Shown here piece by piece: positions 46,874 through 56,115 of a stretch of 64,000 nt of DNA. The notes beneath the pieces are model-generated. The model saw nothing but the letters and a program-made list of their open reading frames with translations. It was not told the DNA's origin and made no database searches. The position numbers and the translations under genes are program-made. Numbering within the stretch: position 1 is the first letter of the stretch; the number at the start of each line of letters is the position of its first letter. Source of the DNA: Xanthomarina gelatinilytica (lineage in GTDB: Bacteria; Bacteroidota; Bacteroidia; Flavobacteriales; Flavobacteriaceae); the NCBI RefSeq assembly GCF_000348685.1, contig NZ_ANLA01000007.1, forward strand, positions 62,001-126,000, in the 5' to 3' direction.

Positions 46874-47512
46874 ATGAACGGAAAAGAACAACAAGAAATC
46901 AATATTTTCTCTAACAATGAAATCAAGAACTTGGAAACCATATCAAAGCATCAAGAAAAATTAAAAACTATTGAGTATCATTTTGCAAAGATTATGGAAG
47001 CTTTAGGTTTAAAACTTGATGATCCGAGCCTAAAAGAAACCCCTAAACGTGTTGCAAAAATGTATATCAATGAAGTTTTTAAAGGGTTGAATGAGGAGAA
47101 TTTTCCAAGTATTTCCTTTTTTGAGAACGTCAGTGGTTATCGTGAAATGGTTTTAGTAGATAACATAAAGGTTTATTCATATTGCGAACATCACTTTGTG
47201 CCTTTCTTTGGAAAAGCTGCAGTAGCCTATATACCAAAAGACCGCGTTATTGGTTTGTCAAAAATAAATCGCATTGTTCAATTTTATGCTAGTAAACCTC
47301 AAATACAAGAAAAACTTACTGTTGAAATTGGCTTAAAGCTAAAGGAATTATTAGAAACAGACGATATAGCTATCCACATTGAAGCCAATCATCTCTGTGT
47401 AGCCTCTCGTGGCGTTGAAGACGAAAAAAGTTATACCAAAACAAATTTTTTCAGTGGAAAATTTTTAAAAGAAAAAGAAAAATCCAGATTTCTAAATTCA
47501 ATAAGCAGTTAA
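46874..47512 (+). CDS. folE: GTP cyclohydrolase I
   Basis: FolE converts GTP to 7,8-dihydroneopterin triphosphate, the first step to folate and biopterin. The 212-residue protein has the zinc ligands Cys104 and His107 region (YCEHHFVPFFG) and Cys175 (HLCVASRGVED), plus the signature GLSKINRIVQFYASKPQIQEKLT. It pairs with the upstream reductase under one predicted ECF promoter. This may be a second, stress-linked FolE, as the gene is in an accessory region without other folate genes; that is inference. Confidence 0.96.
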   Translation: MNGKEQQEINIFSNNEIKNLETISKHQEKLKTIEYHFAKIMEALGLKLDDPSLKETPKRVAKMYINEVFKGLNEENFPSISFFENVSGYREMVLVDNIKVYSYCEHHFVPFFGKAAVAYIPKDRVIGLSKINRIVQFYASKPQIQEKLTVEIGLKLKELLETDDIAIHIEANHLCVASRGVEDEKSYTKTNFFSGKFLKEKEKSRFLNSISS

Positions 47513-47526
47513 TTTTTAAAAAAAAT

Positions 47527-47552
47527 TGTAACCCTACCCCTCTTTTTGCATC
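47527..47552 (+). promoter_or_regulatory. ECF-type promoter motif, DUF4142 operon copy
   Basis: TGTAACC (47527-47533), 15 bases, CATC (47549-47552), 32 bases before the DUF4142 ATG. It comes 14 bases after the folE stop, so this operon has its own promoter. Confidence 0.85.
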
Positions 47553-47584
47553 AAAAGGTTGAACAATATTAAAATATAGAAATT

Positions 47585-48118
47585 ATGAAACCAAAAAGAA
47601 GAAATACTTTAACGTTAGTTTGTCTGTTGCTTTTAACAACGTCAATCATGACATTTGGACAGGAAGCACCAAAATTAATCGATACGGAAATAGCTTCAGT
47701 AGCGGTGGTTGCCAACCAAATTGATATTGATTATGCACAAGTGGCTCTTAAACGTTCTAAAAACAAAGATATTCTTGACTTTGCCAACAGGATGATAGAA
47801 GACCATAACGCAGTAATTCAACAAGCTGTCGCCTTGGTTGAAAAATTAGGTGTGAATCCTAAAGATAATGCCGTGAGCCAATCTTTATTAAAACAGTCTG
47901 AAGAGACTTTAGAAACCTTGAAGGAAGTTGATGAACATGATTTTGACAAAACCTATATAGACAATGAAGTGGCTTATCACAAAGCTGTAATTGATGCAGT
48001 AAACGGCTTACTAATTCCTGAAGCCAATAATACTGAATTAAAAGGTTTATTAGAAGCTGTAGTGCCAGCACTTGAGGCCCATCTAGAACATGCTAAAATG
48101 ACTCAAGCTAAAATTTAA
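47585..48118 (+). CDS. DUF4142 (ferritin-like) exported protein
   Basis: A 177-residue protein with a signal peptide (about residues 1-25, ending MTFGQ) and a DUF4142 four-helix domain: the segment VVANQIDIDYAQVALKRSKNKDILDFANRMIEDHNAV with the conserved Asp-His, then TYIDNEVAYHKAVIDAVNG and ALEAHLEHAKMTQAKI. The helices carry His and Glu residues in a ferritin-like pattern, but metal binding is unproven. It is first in a set with a cupredoxin and a di-haem cytochrome. Confidence 0.92.
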   Translation: MKPKRRNTLTLVCLLLLTTSIMTFGQEAPKLIDTEIASVAVVANQIDIDYAQVALKRSKNKDILDFANRMIEDHNAVIQQAVALVEKLGVNPKDNAVSQSLLKQSEETLETLKEVDEHDFDKTYIDNEVAYHKAVIDAVNGLLIPEANNTELKGLLEAVVPALEAHLEHAKMTQAKI

Positions 48119-48125
48119 AATTGAA

Positions 48126-48497
48126 ATGCAACCTCATAAATCATCAGTTTCAAAGTATTTATTACTATTAGCAGTATTGGTTTGCACCTTCATTCTAATG
48201 GCTGGTTTTAAAAACCCAGATAGATTACTTGATAGTAATTCTAATGCCACAACACACACAGTAACTATATTCCGAATGAAATATCATCCAGCACAGCTTA
48301 ATGTCAAAAAAGGTGACACGGTAGTTTGGATAAATAAGGATTTTGTTCCTCATGATGTTACCGAAGCCACTAATAAAAAATGGACTTCCAAACCCTTAAA
48401 ACAGGGCGAAAAATGGTACAGGGTTATAACAGAGGATATAAATTACTATTGTGATTTGCACAAAGTCATGAAAGGAGTAATAACAATAATTAAATAA
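48126..48497 (+). CDS. Cupredoxin (plastocyanin/pseudoazurin-like)
   Basis: A 123-residue exported blue-copper protein with an N-terminal signal/anchor (about 10-27). Type 1 copper ligands can be placed as His76 (FVPHDV), Cys109 and His112 (YYCDLHKVM) and probably Met115. The family shuttles single electrons in the periplasm. It starts 7 bases after the DUF4142 stop and is followed after 23 bases by a di-haem cytochrome, a possible electron partner. Confidence 0.9.
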   Translation: MQPHKSSVSKYLLLLAVLVCTFILMAGFKNPDRLLDSNSNATTHTVTIFRMKYHPAQLNVKKGDTVVWINKDFVPHDVTEATNKKWTSKPLKQGEKWYRVITEDINYYCDLHKVMKGVITIIK

Positions 48498-48520
48498 ACA
48501 TTAACTAAAATTAAATAAGT

Positions 48521-49801
48521 ATGAAAACAAAACAAATAGCAAGACTTGTTATGGTATTCTTTTTTATGGGATTTGTAATGAGTTGTGATAAGGATGACAT
48601 AGGATATGTACCAACACCAACACCGGGATTGCCACCAGGTGAAGGTTCTCTAAATCTGCCGCCTTTAAATCCTCAATTAGTTGCAGAAGGACAAGACATT
48701 TTTCGGTATGACACATTTGGAAATGAAACCTTTTGGACAGATGTGTTACAAATGAACCAAGTAATAGAATCTGCTGTAAGTCCTGCAACAGCCTTGAGTG
48801 TGGGACTAAAAGTAGATGCTGCAGCTTTACCGCAAGAAGTTGTTACTGCTATTCAAAATGGCGATGTAGATTTAAATGACCCACAAACTACTTTAGTTTT
48901 ATTACAATTAGATGCCGTTTTAGGTGTAAAAGGAGAAGTTAGTCAAAATCAAGATGGTAGTTTAAGTTTGGATAGAATGGGTATTACTTGTGCTCTATGT
49001 CATTCTACAGTTGATGATTCTTTTGCGCCAGGTATTGGAAATCGTTTGGATGGTTGGGCAAATAGGGATTTAAATCCAGGTTTAATAATCTCATTGTCTC
49101 CAGCTTTAGACCAAGCCACAAAAGACGTTTACGCTTCATGGGGTCCTGGGCTTTATGACCCAAGATTTAATATAGATGGTATAGACAATCCTGTAGTTAT
49201 CCCACCTGCTTATGGGTTATATGGGTTACCAAAAGCAATTTTTACTGGAGATGGTGATGTTGAGCACGAACCTGCTGGACCAGTTGCATATTGGAACAGA
49301 TATGTGGCTGTAACTCAAATGCGTGGACATGGGTATTTTGAAGATACGCGTCTAAATTTAGTAAGAGACTATAGAGAAGGTGATGATTTAGTTACAGATA
49401 AACTTCCAGCTTTACAAGAGTATCAGTTTTCACTAACCCCACCTGCTTCACCATCTGGTACATTTGATGTTGCTGCTGCTGCAAGAGGTAAAGCGTTGTT
49501 TTCTGGAAAAGCACAATGCGCAAGTTGCCACTCTGGCCCTCTCTTTAGTGACAATACGATTGATGGTAGATTGCATCCTCAAAGTGCATCAGTTGCTGTG
49601 GATAAAGATTATGTGAATAGATCGGCAACCAAACAATGGCGCGTTACACCTTTAAAAGGGATATGGCAGCACGCTCCATATTTCCATGATGGTTCTGCTG
49701 CAACATTAGCAGATGTGGTTGAAAGATACAATGAAGAAAACAGTCTTAACTTGAGCAATTCTGAAAAAACTGACCTTACAGAATATCTAAAATCTATCTA
49801 A
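48521..49801 (+). CDS. Di-haem cytochrome c lipoprotein (cytochrome c peroxidase-like)
   Basis: A 426-residue lipoprotein (lipobox Val-Met-Ser-Cys, Cys22) with two haem c sites: CALCH at 157-161 and CASCH at 333-337. The C-terminal half, with FSGKAQCASCHSGPLFSD and the segment RVTPLKGIWQHAPYFHDGSAATLADVVERYN, matches the MauG/cytochrome c peroxidase superfamily. The N-terminal FRYDTFGNETFWTDVL is seen in a less studied branch. Reaction unknown; a peroxide-linked role is an inference. Confidence 0.88.
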   Translation: MKTKQIARLVMVFFFMGFVMSCDKDDIGYVPTPTPGLPPGEGSLNLPPLNPQLVAEGQDIFRYDTFGNETFWTDVLQMNQVIESAVSPATALSVGLKVDAAALPQEVVTAIQNGDVDLNDPQTTLVLLQLDAVLGVKGEVSQNQDGSLSLDRMGITCALCHSTVDDSFAPGIGNRLDGWANRDLNPGLIISLSPALDQATKDVYASWGPGLYDPRFNIDGIDNPVVIPPAYGLYGLPKAIFTGDGDVEHEPAGPVAYWNRYVAVTQMRGHGYFEDTRLNLVRDYREGDDLVTDKLPALQEYQFSLTPPASPSGTFDVAAAARGKALFSGKAQCASCHSGPLFSDNTIDGRLHPQSASVAVDKDYVNRSATKQWRVTPLKGIWQHAPYFHDGSAATLADVVERYNEENSLNLSNSEKTDLTEYLKSI

Positions 49802-49849
49802 GGGGTCGGTTAGATATAAAGGGTATTTAATTAATTGTTATAGTTAGTG

Positions 49850-49906
49850 GCATCTCAACAGAGGTTTAATTCCAAAAGGCAATTAAACCTCTTAGAGATG
49901 CTTTTT
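49850..49906 (+). terminator. Two-part hairpin terminator after the di-haem cytochrome
   Basis: Outer stem GCATCTC / GAGATGC (49850-49856 with 49895-49901) encloses an inner 11-bp stem GAGGTTTAATT / AATTAAACCTC (49861-49871 with 49881-49891), then TTTTT. It ends the DUF4142-cupredoxin-cytochrome operon. Confidence 0.88.
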
Positions 49907-49963
49907 CAATAACAAGCAAAAGTTAACAAACAGAAATAAGAATAGTTAACGATTTAAAGTAGT

Positions 49964-52900
49964 ATGAAACAAGTTCAAAGGATTTTATTCTCAACACGAA
50001 CCATGACCATTCTTTTACTTGTCTATGGTATTTCGATGATGGTTGCTACTTTTATAGAAAGTAGTTTTGACACCTCAACAGCGAAGGTATTAATTTACAA
50101 CTCCATTTGGTTTGAAATCTTGATGCTTTGGTTGATACTAATTTTTACAACAAATATTAAAACTTACCGATTAACAAGTAGAGAAAAATGGCCCATTCTT
50201 ATTTTTCATCTCGCTTTCATTTTTATGTTTATTGGTGGTGCCATCACAAGGTATAGCAGCTTTGAAGGGCAAATGCCAATAAAAGAAGGGCAAACCACTA
50301 ATGAAATAATAAGTGATTTAACTTATTTTAACCTATCTGTTACTGATGGTGACAAAACTTTGAATTATAACAAGCACCCATATACGATGTCTTACTTTAA
50401 TTCAAAGGACACCAAATGGCCTTTAAAGAGAACCTACAAACAAAACTTTCTATTTGAGAATAAGGTGATTACTTTAAAAAGTTTGGATTATATACCATTA
50501 GCCAAAGACTCTGTTGAAGTAACAGAGTTAGGAAAAAAAATGCTCAACATAGTTACTATTGGGCAGACAGGTAGAGTAAATAATTACATTTCAGAAGGTG
50601 GCACTAAATCCATTAATGGGATGATTTTTAGTTTTAACAATCCTATAGAAGGATCGGTTCAACTCACTGAAAGAAATAATAATCTCTACATTGAATTACC
50701 TGTTGAAGGACAATTTATGTCGATGCTTGGACAACAAAAAGGTGTTGTTACTGACTCTTTATTATTAGCTAGACAATCCGGAACTATAAAAGCCGACGAA
50801 TCCACTATGCTAAACCACAGAGCACTTTATAGCGTTAATGGTGTTAATTTCATCATACCAAATAGTATTTTCAAAGGAAAAAGGGTGTATTACAAAGGTG
50901 ACAAAACTGAACCTTTGGACAAGAATTTATTAGATGTTGTCCAGATAGAACTGGAGTCTGGAAATATAAAAGATACACTATTTATTAAAGGAGGAAAAGG
51001 GGTAACGGGTTATAGTGAAACTACACAAATCAATGGCTTACATGTTTCCATTGGCTTTGGATCTAAAATACTATACACGGATTTTAGCATACGCTGTGAT
51101 GATTTTATACTTGATAGGTATCCAGGATCCAATAATCCATCGTCTTATGAAAGTAAAATAACCATAATTGATTCTGATAAAGAAAACCAACACCATATTT
51201 ATATGAACAATGTTGTAGATTATAAAGGGTATCGTTTTTTTCAGGCGAGTTATTTCCCTGATGAAAGTGGAACTATTCTCTCGGTAAATGCAGATAGATG
51301 GGGCACAAATGTGACATATTTTGGGTATTTTCTATTATTTACAGGAATGTTTTTTACACTGTTTTGGAAGAACACACATTTTTGGAAATTGAATCATTCA
51401 TTAAAGAAAATGCGCACCAAAAATTACATTTTATTGTTCATGTTGTTTTTTGGACTTGGAGCTACTAGTTATGCTCAAAACGATATATTTCAGCCTGAAG
51501 ACTCGCTGACATTACAACATCAAAAAATTGGCCCTAATACACAGTTTGCAAAACCAAATGAGCTTGGTTCCAAAAGAATCATTAATCTAGATCATGCCAA
51601 AAAGTTTGGACAACTCTTGGTTCAGGATTTTCAAGGGCGGGTTAAACCCATGGATACATACACTTTGGAACTTCTTCGAAAAATTCATAAAAAGGACATC
51701 TATAAAAAAGGAGATAATAATATAACACCTTTACAATGGTTTATCTCTATGCAAATTGACCCTGGTTATTGGGCTAACGAACCTTTAATTAAAGTTAGTA
51801 AAAAGGGAGGCGACCAACTTATGAAAGAAACTGGCGCTAATGCAGATGGTTACACATCATATACAAATTTAGTAGACTTGAATACCGGAATTTTTAAACT
51901 TGAAAATCAAAATAAAAATTCCTTTAGTAAACGTAAAGCTGAACAATCAAATTATGACAAGGCTGTTATAGAGTTAACTGAACGGTTTAATATTTTTAGC
52001 AATATTGCTTTTGGGTATTACACTAACATGATACCTGTAAAGAATGATCCATCACAAACATGGGTTAGCTGGATTTATAGTACCGAAGAAAGTCCTGTAG
52101 AGATAGATGAAACAGCTTATAGATTTTTAACCCCTTATTTTAATGGCGTAAAAGAAGGATTAAAAACCAATAATTGGACCAATGCCGATAAAAGTATTAA
52201 TGAGATTAGCGAGCTTCAAAAGACTTGGGGTAAAGACATAATACCATCAGATTTAAAAATCAAGCTGGAAATATTGTACAACCATCTAAACGCCTTCTTT
52301 TGGCTCATGATAGTTTATAGTTTTTTAGGCATGGCTTTGATTATAATTGGCTTTTTAGGAGTACTTTCTTCAAGTCCAAAATATCATCATTTTATTCGTT
52401 TCTCAACTAAAATACTACTAGGTTTAATGGTATTAGCATTGACTATTCAAGCATTAGCATTAGCCGTTCGATGGTATCTTTCAGGTCATGCGCCTTGGAG
52501 CAATGGTTATGAAGCCATCATCTTTATTTCAGGAATTGGCGTATTGTCGGGATTACTTCTTTACAAAAATCGAAATGCTTTTATACCTGCCGCTGGAGCT
52601 TTGGTAGCGATGATAATGATGGGATTTGCTCATGGTGGATCCATGTTAGACCCACAAATTACACCTTTGGAACCAGTTTTAAAGTCCTATTGGCTCATGG
52701 TGCATGTAGGCATCATAACCTCCAGTTATGGATTCTTTGGGTTGTCGGCTATTTTAAGTATCATTTCGTTAATTTTATACAGTATAAAACCCTCAAAAAA
52801 AACTTCATGTGCGATTAAGGAATTGACCATAGTCAATGAAATGTCCTTGACCATAGGCGTGTTTGCCTTAACAATAGGTACTTTTCTTGGTGGTATGTGG

Positions 52901-53227
52901 GCAAATGAGAGCTGGGGACGATACTGGAGTTGGGATCCTAAAGAGACTTGGGCTTTCATATCAGTTATACTATATGCCGTTGTTTTGCACTTAAGATTAG
53001 TCCCTAAACTTAAAAGCAAATTGGTATTCAATATCGCTAGTTTATGGGCTATATGGTCTATTATATTTACTTATTTTGGGGTTAATTATTACCTCATAGG
53101 GCTTCATTCATATGCTGCAGGCGAACCTATACCAATTCCTATTTGGATATATGTTACAGTTGTAGCGATGTTTATAGTATCTGTAGTAGCTTATTTTAGA
53201 AGTAAGAAAATTGGGATAAGATTATAA
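49964..53227 (+). CDS. Fused cytochrome c synthase ResB-CcsA (CcsBA)
   Basis: A 1087-residue membrane protein of System II cytochrome c maturation, which attaches haem to CxxCH sites outside the cytoplasm. The ResB half (1-470) has helices at both ends and a periplasmic domain; a middle soluble domain (about 490-780) follows; the CcsA half (about 780-1087) has the tryptophan-rich haem-handling motif WGRYWSWDPKETWA (about 983-996) and flanking His residues. It probably matures the haem lipoproteins at 38807-39163 and 48521-49801. Confidence 0.95.
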   Translation: MKQVQRILFSTRTMTILLLVYGISMMVATFIESSFDTSTAKVLIYNSIWFEILMLWLILIFTTNIKTYRLTSREKWPILIFHLAFIFMFIGGAITRYSSFEGQMPIKEGQTTNEIISDLTYFNLSVTDGDKTLNYNKHPYTMSYFNSKDTKWPLKRTYKQNFLFENKVITLKSLDYIPLAKDSVEVTELGKKMLNIVTIGQTGRVNNYISEGGTKSINGMIFSFNNPIEGSVQLTERNNNLYIELPVEGQFMSMLGQQKGVVTDSLLLARQSGTIKADESTMLNHRALYSVNGVNFIIPNSIFKGKRVYYKGDKTEPLDKNLLDVVQIELESGNIKDTLFIKGGKGVTGYSETTQINGLHVSIGFGSKILYTDFSIRCDDFILDRYPGSNNPSSYESKITIIDSDKENQHHIYMNNVVDYKGYRFFQASYFPDESGTILSVNADRWGTNVTYFGYFLLFTGMFFTLFWKNTHFWKLNHSLKKMRTKNYILLFMLFFGLGATSYAQNDIFQPEDSLTLQHQKIGPNTQFAKPNELGSKRIINLDHAKKFGQLLVQDFQGRVKPMDTYTLELLRKIHKKDIYKKGDNNITPLQWFISMQIDPGYWANEPLIKVSKKGGDQLMKETGANADGYTSYTNLVDLNTGIFKLENQNKNSFSKRKAEQSNYDKAVIELTERFNIFSNIAFGYYTNMIPVKNDPSQTWVSWIYSTEESPVEIDETAYRFLTPYFNGVKEGLKTNNWTNADKSINEISELQKTWGKDIIPSDLKIKLEILYNHLNAFFWLMIVYSFLGMALIIIGFLGVLSSSPKYHHFIRFSTKILLGLMVLALTIQALALAVRWYLSGHAPWSNGYEAIIFISGIGVLSGLLLYKNRNAFIPAAGALVAMIMMGFAHGGSMLDPQITPLEPVLKSYWLMVHVGIITSSYGFFGLSAILSIISLILYSIKPSKKTSCAIKELTIVNEMSLTIGVFALTIGTFLGGMWANESWGRYWSWDPKETWAFISVILYAVVLHLRLVPKLKSKLVFNIASLWAIWSIIFTYFGVNYYLIGLHSYAAGEPIPIPIWIYVTVVAMFIVSVVAYFRSKKIGIRL

Positions 53228-53310
53228 ACCATAGAACCGTATTAATAATTCTGGTTTTTAAATTATTTTTTTAAATAAACTAAAGAAAAGAAGTTGTCTA
53301 AATATTAACA

Positions 53311-54747
53311 TTAAACATCTAGATGCGTTTTTATTTTTTTAAGCAAATACAATAACAAGTCTATTTCTTGTTTATGAGTTCGAAAAGACAATATTGCTGC
53401 ACGTAAAGTTAATTTGTTATCCAAAATGGTTGAGGAAATAAATATTCTACCATCTTGGTGAATATAATCCAATATTATTTTATTAAGCACATCACTTTCA
53501 TATGCCTTTAATTCCAATCTAAAAGCTACAACGCTTAAATCTGGTTCACATAGAACTTTATAACCAATTATTGAAAGTTCTTGGTATAAGTAATAGGCCA
53601 ATTGTAATTTTTCATTTAGATATTCTGAAAAAACAGTATCCCCATATAATTTTAAAGGCAACCACATTCGAAGCCCTCTAAAGTGTTTACTTAATTCTGG
53701 AGATAAGTCAGCTGGAGAATATTGATTATCATTTTTCGCATCTCTCATGTAATTAGCATTATAACTATGAGCTTCTGCGAGATACTTTATATTTTTCACT
53801 AAAACAATTCCCAAACCATATGGCATAAATAAACCTTTGTGAGGGTCCAGTATAATGGAATCAGCAAGCTCCATTCCTTTAAGTTTATCCTTCCCCAAAG
53901 CTGTCAACTTAAAGAAGCCACCGTATGCCGCATCTATATGCAACCAAATATGATGTGCTTTAGCTATGTCGCTTAAATTTATTAAGGGGTCCACAGATCC
54001 AACATCGGTTGATCCTGCATTCGCTATAATTAAGAAAGGAACTAAACCTATATGTTTATCATGCTTGATTTGAGTTTCTAAATCTATTACAGACATTTTA
54101 AAGTGTGAATCAACAGGAATTTCCCGCAAAACACATTTTTCTAGCCCTGTAATCTTTAAAGCTTTATATACACTATGGTGCGTTTGGGATGTGAAATAAA
54201 TAACATTTTTTGAAACATTTGATATTGTAATACCTTTACTATGTTTGGCCGTATGAAGTGCAATTAGGTTTGCCATACTCCCGCCTGATGTTAGGTTTCC
54301 ACCAAAGCCTTTGTCATAGCCTATTAATTTTCCAGTCCAATTTATCAATGCATCTTCCATTCTTACTGCCCCTGGAGATGCATAAAACACTCCTGCATAC
54401 CTATTGGTAATAGCAGCGAGGTAATCCCCAAGAGCTGAACTATAAATTCCACCACCAGGAATATATCCTAAATGGCCACCAGAAGCTGCATTGAGTCCTG
54501 TATTTAGCACACGTTCCTTAAAAAACACAAGTATATCTTCTATAGAATTTTTCTTCTTATCAATATCAAAAAATGAATCATATTCTGTTATTTCATTTGT
54601 ATCAAAATGGAAAGCTTTCTGTTCTTCTATAGTATGAATAAATTCCTCTGAAAAATTAATTATCTTTTCATACAATGATTTTCTTTCAATAGCTGATTCT
54701 TCCAACTCAAAAATATTAGTAGGCATTTTTGATTTATCTTCTTTCAT
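53311..54747 (-). CDS. PLP-dependent group II amino acid decarboxylase
   Basis: A 478-residue decarboxylase of the aromatic amino acid/glutamate decarboxylase family. The PLP Lys is Lys304 in ILDPHKGLFMPYG, with Asp272 in HIDAAYGGFF contacting the ring nitrogen, and the segment TSGGSMANLIALHTAK at about 153-168. Substrate cannot be read by eye. It is 16 bases downstream of the reductase gene and so belongs to the unit under the ECF-type motif at 55484-55509. Confidence 0.92.
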   Translation of the reverse strand: MKEDKSKMPTNIFELEESAIERKSLYEKIINFSEEFIHTIEEQKAFHFDTNEITEYDSFFDIDKKKNSIEDILVFFKERVLNTGLNAASGGHLGYIPGGGIYSSALGDYLAAITNRYAGVFYASPGAVRMEDALINWTGKLIGYDKGFGGNLTSGGSMANLIALHTAKHSKGITISNVSKNVIYFTSQTHHSVYKALKITGLEKCVLREIPVDSHFKMSVIDLETQIKHDKHIGLVPFLIIANAGSTDVGSVDPLINLSDIAKAHHIWLHIDAAYGGFFKLTALGKDKLKGMELADSIILDPHKGLFMPYGLGIVLVKNIKYLAEAHSYNANYMRDAKNDNQYSPADLSPELSKHFRGLRMWLPLKLYGDTVFSEYLNEKLQLAYYLYQELSIIGYKVLCEPDLSVVAFRLELKAYESDVLNKIILDYIHQDGRIFISSTILDNKLTLRAAILSFRTHKQEIDLLLYLLKKIKTHLDV

Positions 54748-54763
54748 AAGTTATTTATAACAT

Positions 54764-55453
54764 TTAGAACTTATACCCTGTTTCAATGTAATCTTGATTG
54801 ACACCAATTGTTATTAAATGTGTTCTTACATCTTCTTCAAATTTTCTTGGACCACAGATATAAAATTTTTGATCAGTGCTTTTAACTAGTTTCAACAAGA
54901 AGACTTTATCTATTTTTCCAAAATAATGACTACCATATTTAGATCTACTTAAAATAAGTGACAAGTTAGAACTGAATAATTGTTTCAGTTTTTTATAAAA
55001 TATAACGTCATCTTTAGTTTTATTGGCATAAATTAGATTATGATCATGTTTGACATCAATACCTTTCCCTTGCAAATCCTTAAAAATTGGCAAAAAAGGG
55101 GTTATACCAGTTCCAGCAGCAATAAAAGTACCACTTCCATCATACTTATAGGAATCCCAAGCTTTGGAAAGTTGAATTGTATCATTCGTCAACAACTCTG
55201 AAATCCCCTTTGTTAGGCCATTTTCAGTTGGATAAATTTTTATAACAAATTCCAAATAATTATCTGTAGGTACATTGGCTATTGTAAAAGGAGCCACAGC
55301 CAATTCGTAACCTGGTTTATCAATACTTAAATCTACTGCTTGTCCCACATTAAATTCAAATTTCCAGGGCTTTGTTATTTTTAATAAGACGACATCATGA
55401 TTGACATAAGTAACCTGAATTACTTTTGCTTTATAAGGAAAAATAAGGCCCAT
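54764..55453 (-). CDS. Second FNR-family flavodoxin/ferredoxin reductase-like oxidoreductase
   Basis: A 229-residue flavoprotein clearly paralogous to the one at 46198-46863: APFTIANVPTDNYLEFVIKIYPTENGLTKGISEL (FAD domain), FIAAGTGITPFLPIFKDL and FYICGPRKFEEDV (nucleotide domain). ATG at 55453. A copy of the shared ECF-type motif lies 30 bases upstream. The two paralogues in one predicted regulon suggest two electron acceptors, which is inference. Confidence 0.88.
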   Translation of the reverse strand: MGLIFPYKAKVIQVTYVNHDVVLLKITKPWKFEFNVGQAVDLSIDKPGYELAVAPFTIANVPTDNYLEFVIKIYPTENGLTKGISELLTNDTIQLSKAWDSYKYDGSGTFIAAGTGITPFLPIFKDLQGKGIDVKHDHNLIYANKTKDDVIFYKKLKQLFSSNLSLILSRSKYGSHYFGKIDKVFLLKLVKSTDQKFYICGPRKFEEDVRTHLITIGVNQDYIETGYKF

Positions 55454-55483
55454 GAGTTTTCTGTTTAGTTGATTTATTAATTT

Positions 55484-55509
55484 GATGCAATTTTACCATG
55501 TAGGTTACA
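55484..55509 (-). promoter_or_regulatory. ECF-type promoter motif, second reductase copy
   Basis: Minus strand TGTAACC (55509-55503), 15 bases, CATC (55487-55484), ending 30 bases before the ATG at 55453. Fifth copy of the motif. Confidence 0.85.
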
Positions 55510-55690
55510 AACTGAATAAACGGAACATTACAAAGGCTTCCCAATCTTTTAAATTTTATATTTAGTTATACATGATTAGTTTTTTGAAATAAACAAATTG
55601 TTTTCAATACGGGTCGAAATCATCTTAAGATGGGTGGGACATGAGAAGCGCATAAAACCGAAAAATGCAGTTAAACATAAGGATATAAGC

Positions 55691-56041
55691 TTAGTGCTTG
55701 TGAAATAAATATAACCAAATTGACCTTGACACTTTAAAGTTCCAAGTACTGGATAGAATGGCGAGTAATACAATGATGGCGAAGACAATTAGAGGTGTTA
55801 AATCCAAAAAACACTAAAATATGATTAAGCAGATTATCATTAAAGCAGCAGCCAAGGCATAACTTACAAACATAGCCCCAAAAAAGAATCCAGTTTCCCT
55901 TTCAAAAGTATAGCTACAGAGAGGACAGTTTTTATGCATTTTAGGAATGTTGAGCATTAAAAGATTACCACCTTTTTTAAACATTTTTTCTTTTTTACAA
56001 TTAGGACAATTACATTTTAGAATATTTACAAATGTTTTCAT
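55691..56041 (-). pseudogene. DUF983 membrane protein gene broken by one in-frame TAG
   Basis: The first 75 codons (56041-55817) encode the DUF983 start: two Cys pairs (CNCPNCKKEKMF and NCPLCSYTFERETGFFFGAM) and the first membrane helix. A TAG at 55816-55814 stops it. Reading on in the same frame gives a further 40 residues with a second membrane helix (LTPLIVFAIIVLLAIL) and the ending WLYLFHKH before TAA at 55691. Total length (about 115) fits the family, so a single nonsense change is the simplest explanation. Truncated product may still be made. Confidence 0.82.
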
Positions 56042-56115
56042 TTACGGGCATTTTTATGATGCAAAAGTAGGAGCTGAAGTTCTTAATGTATTTACATAAA
56101 GTTCCCTTTTTTTTG

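Noticed and set aside
55576-55788. 70-codon minus-strand open frame beside the DUF983 gene
   Set aside because: It is out of frame with the DUF983 reading frame, which continues through the same bases with family-like sequence; the 70-codon frame resembles nothing.
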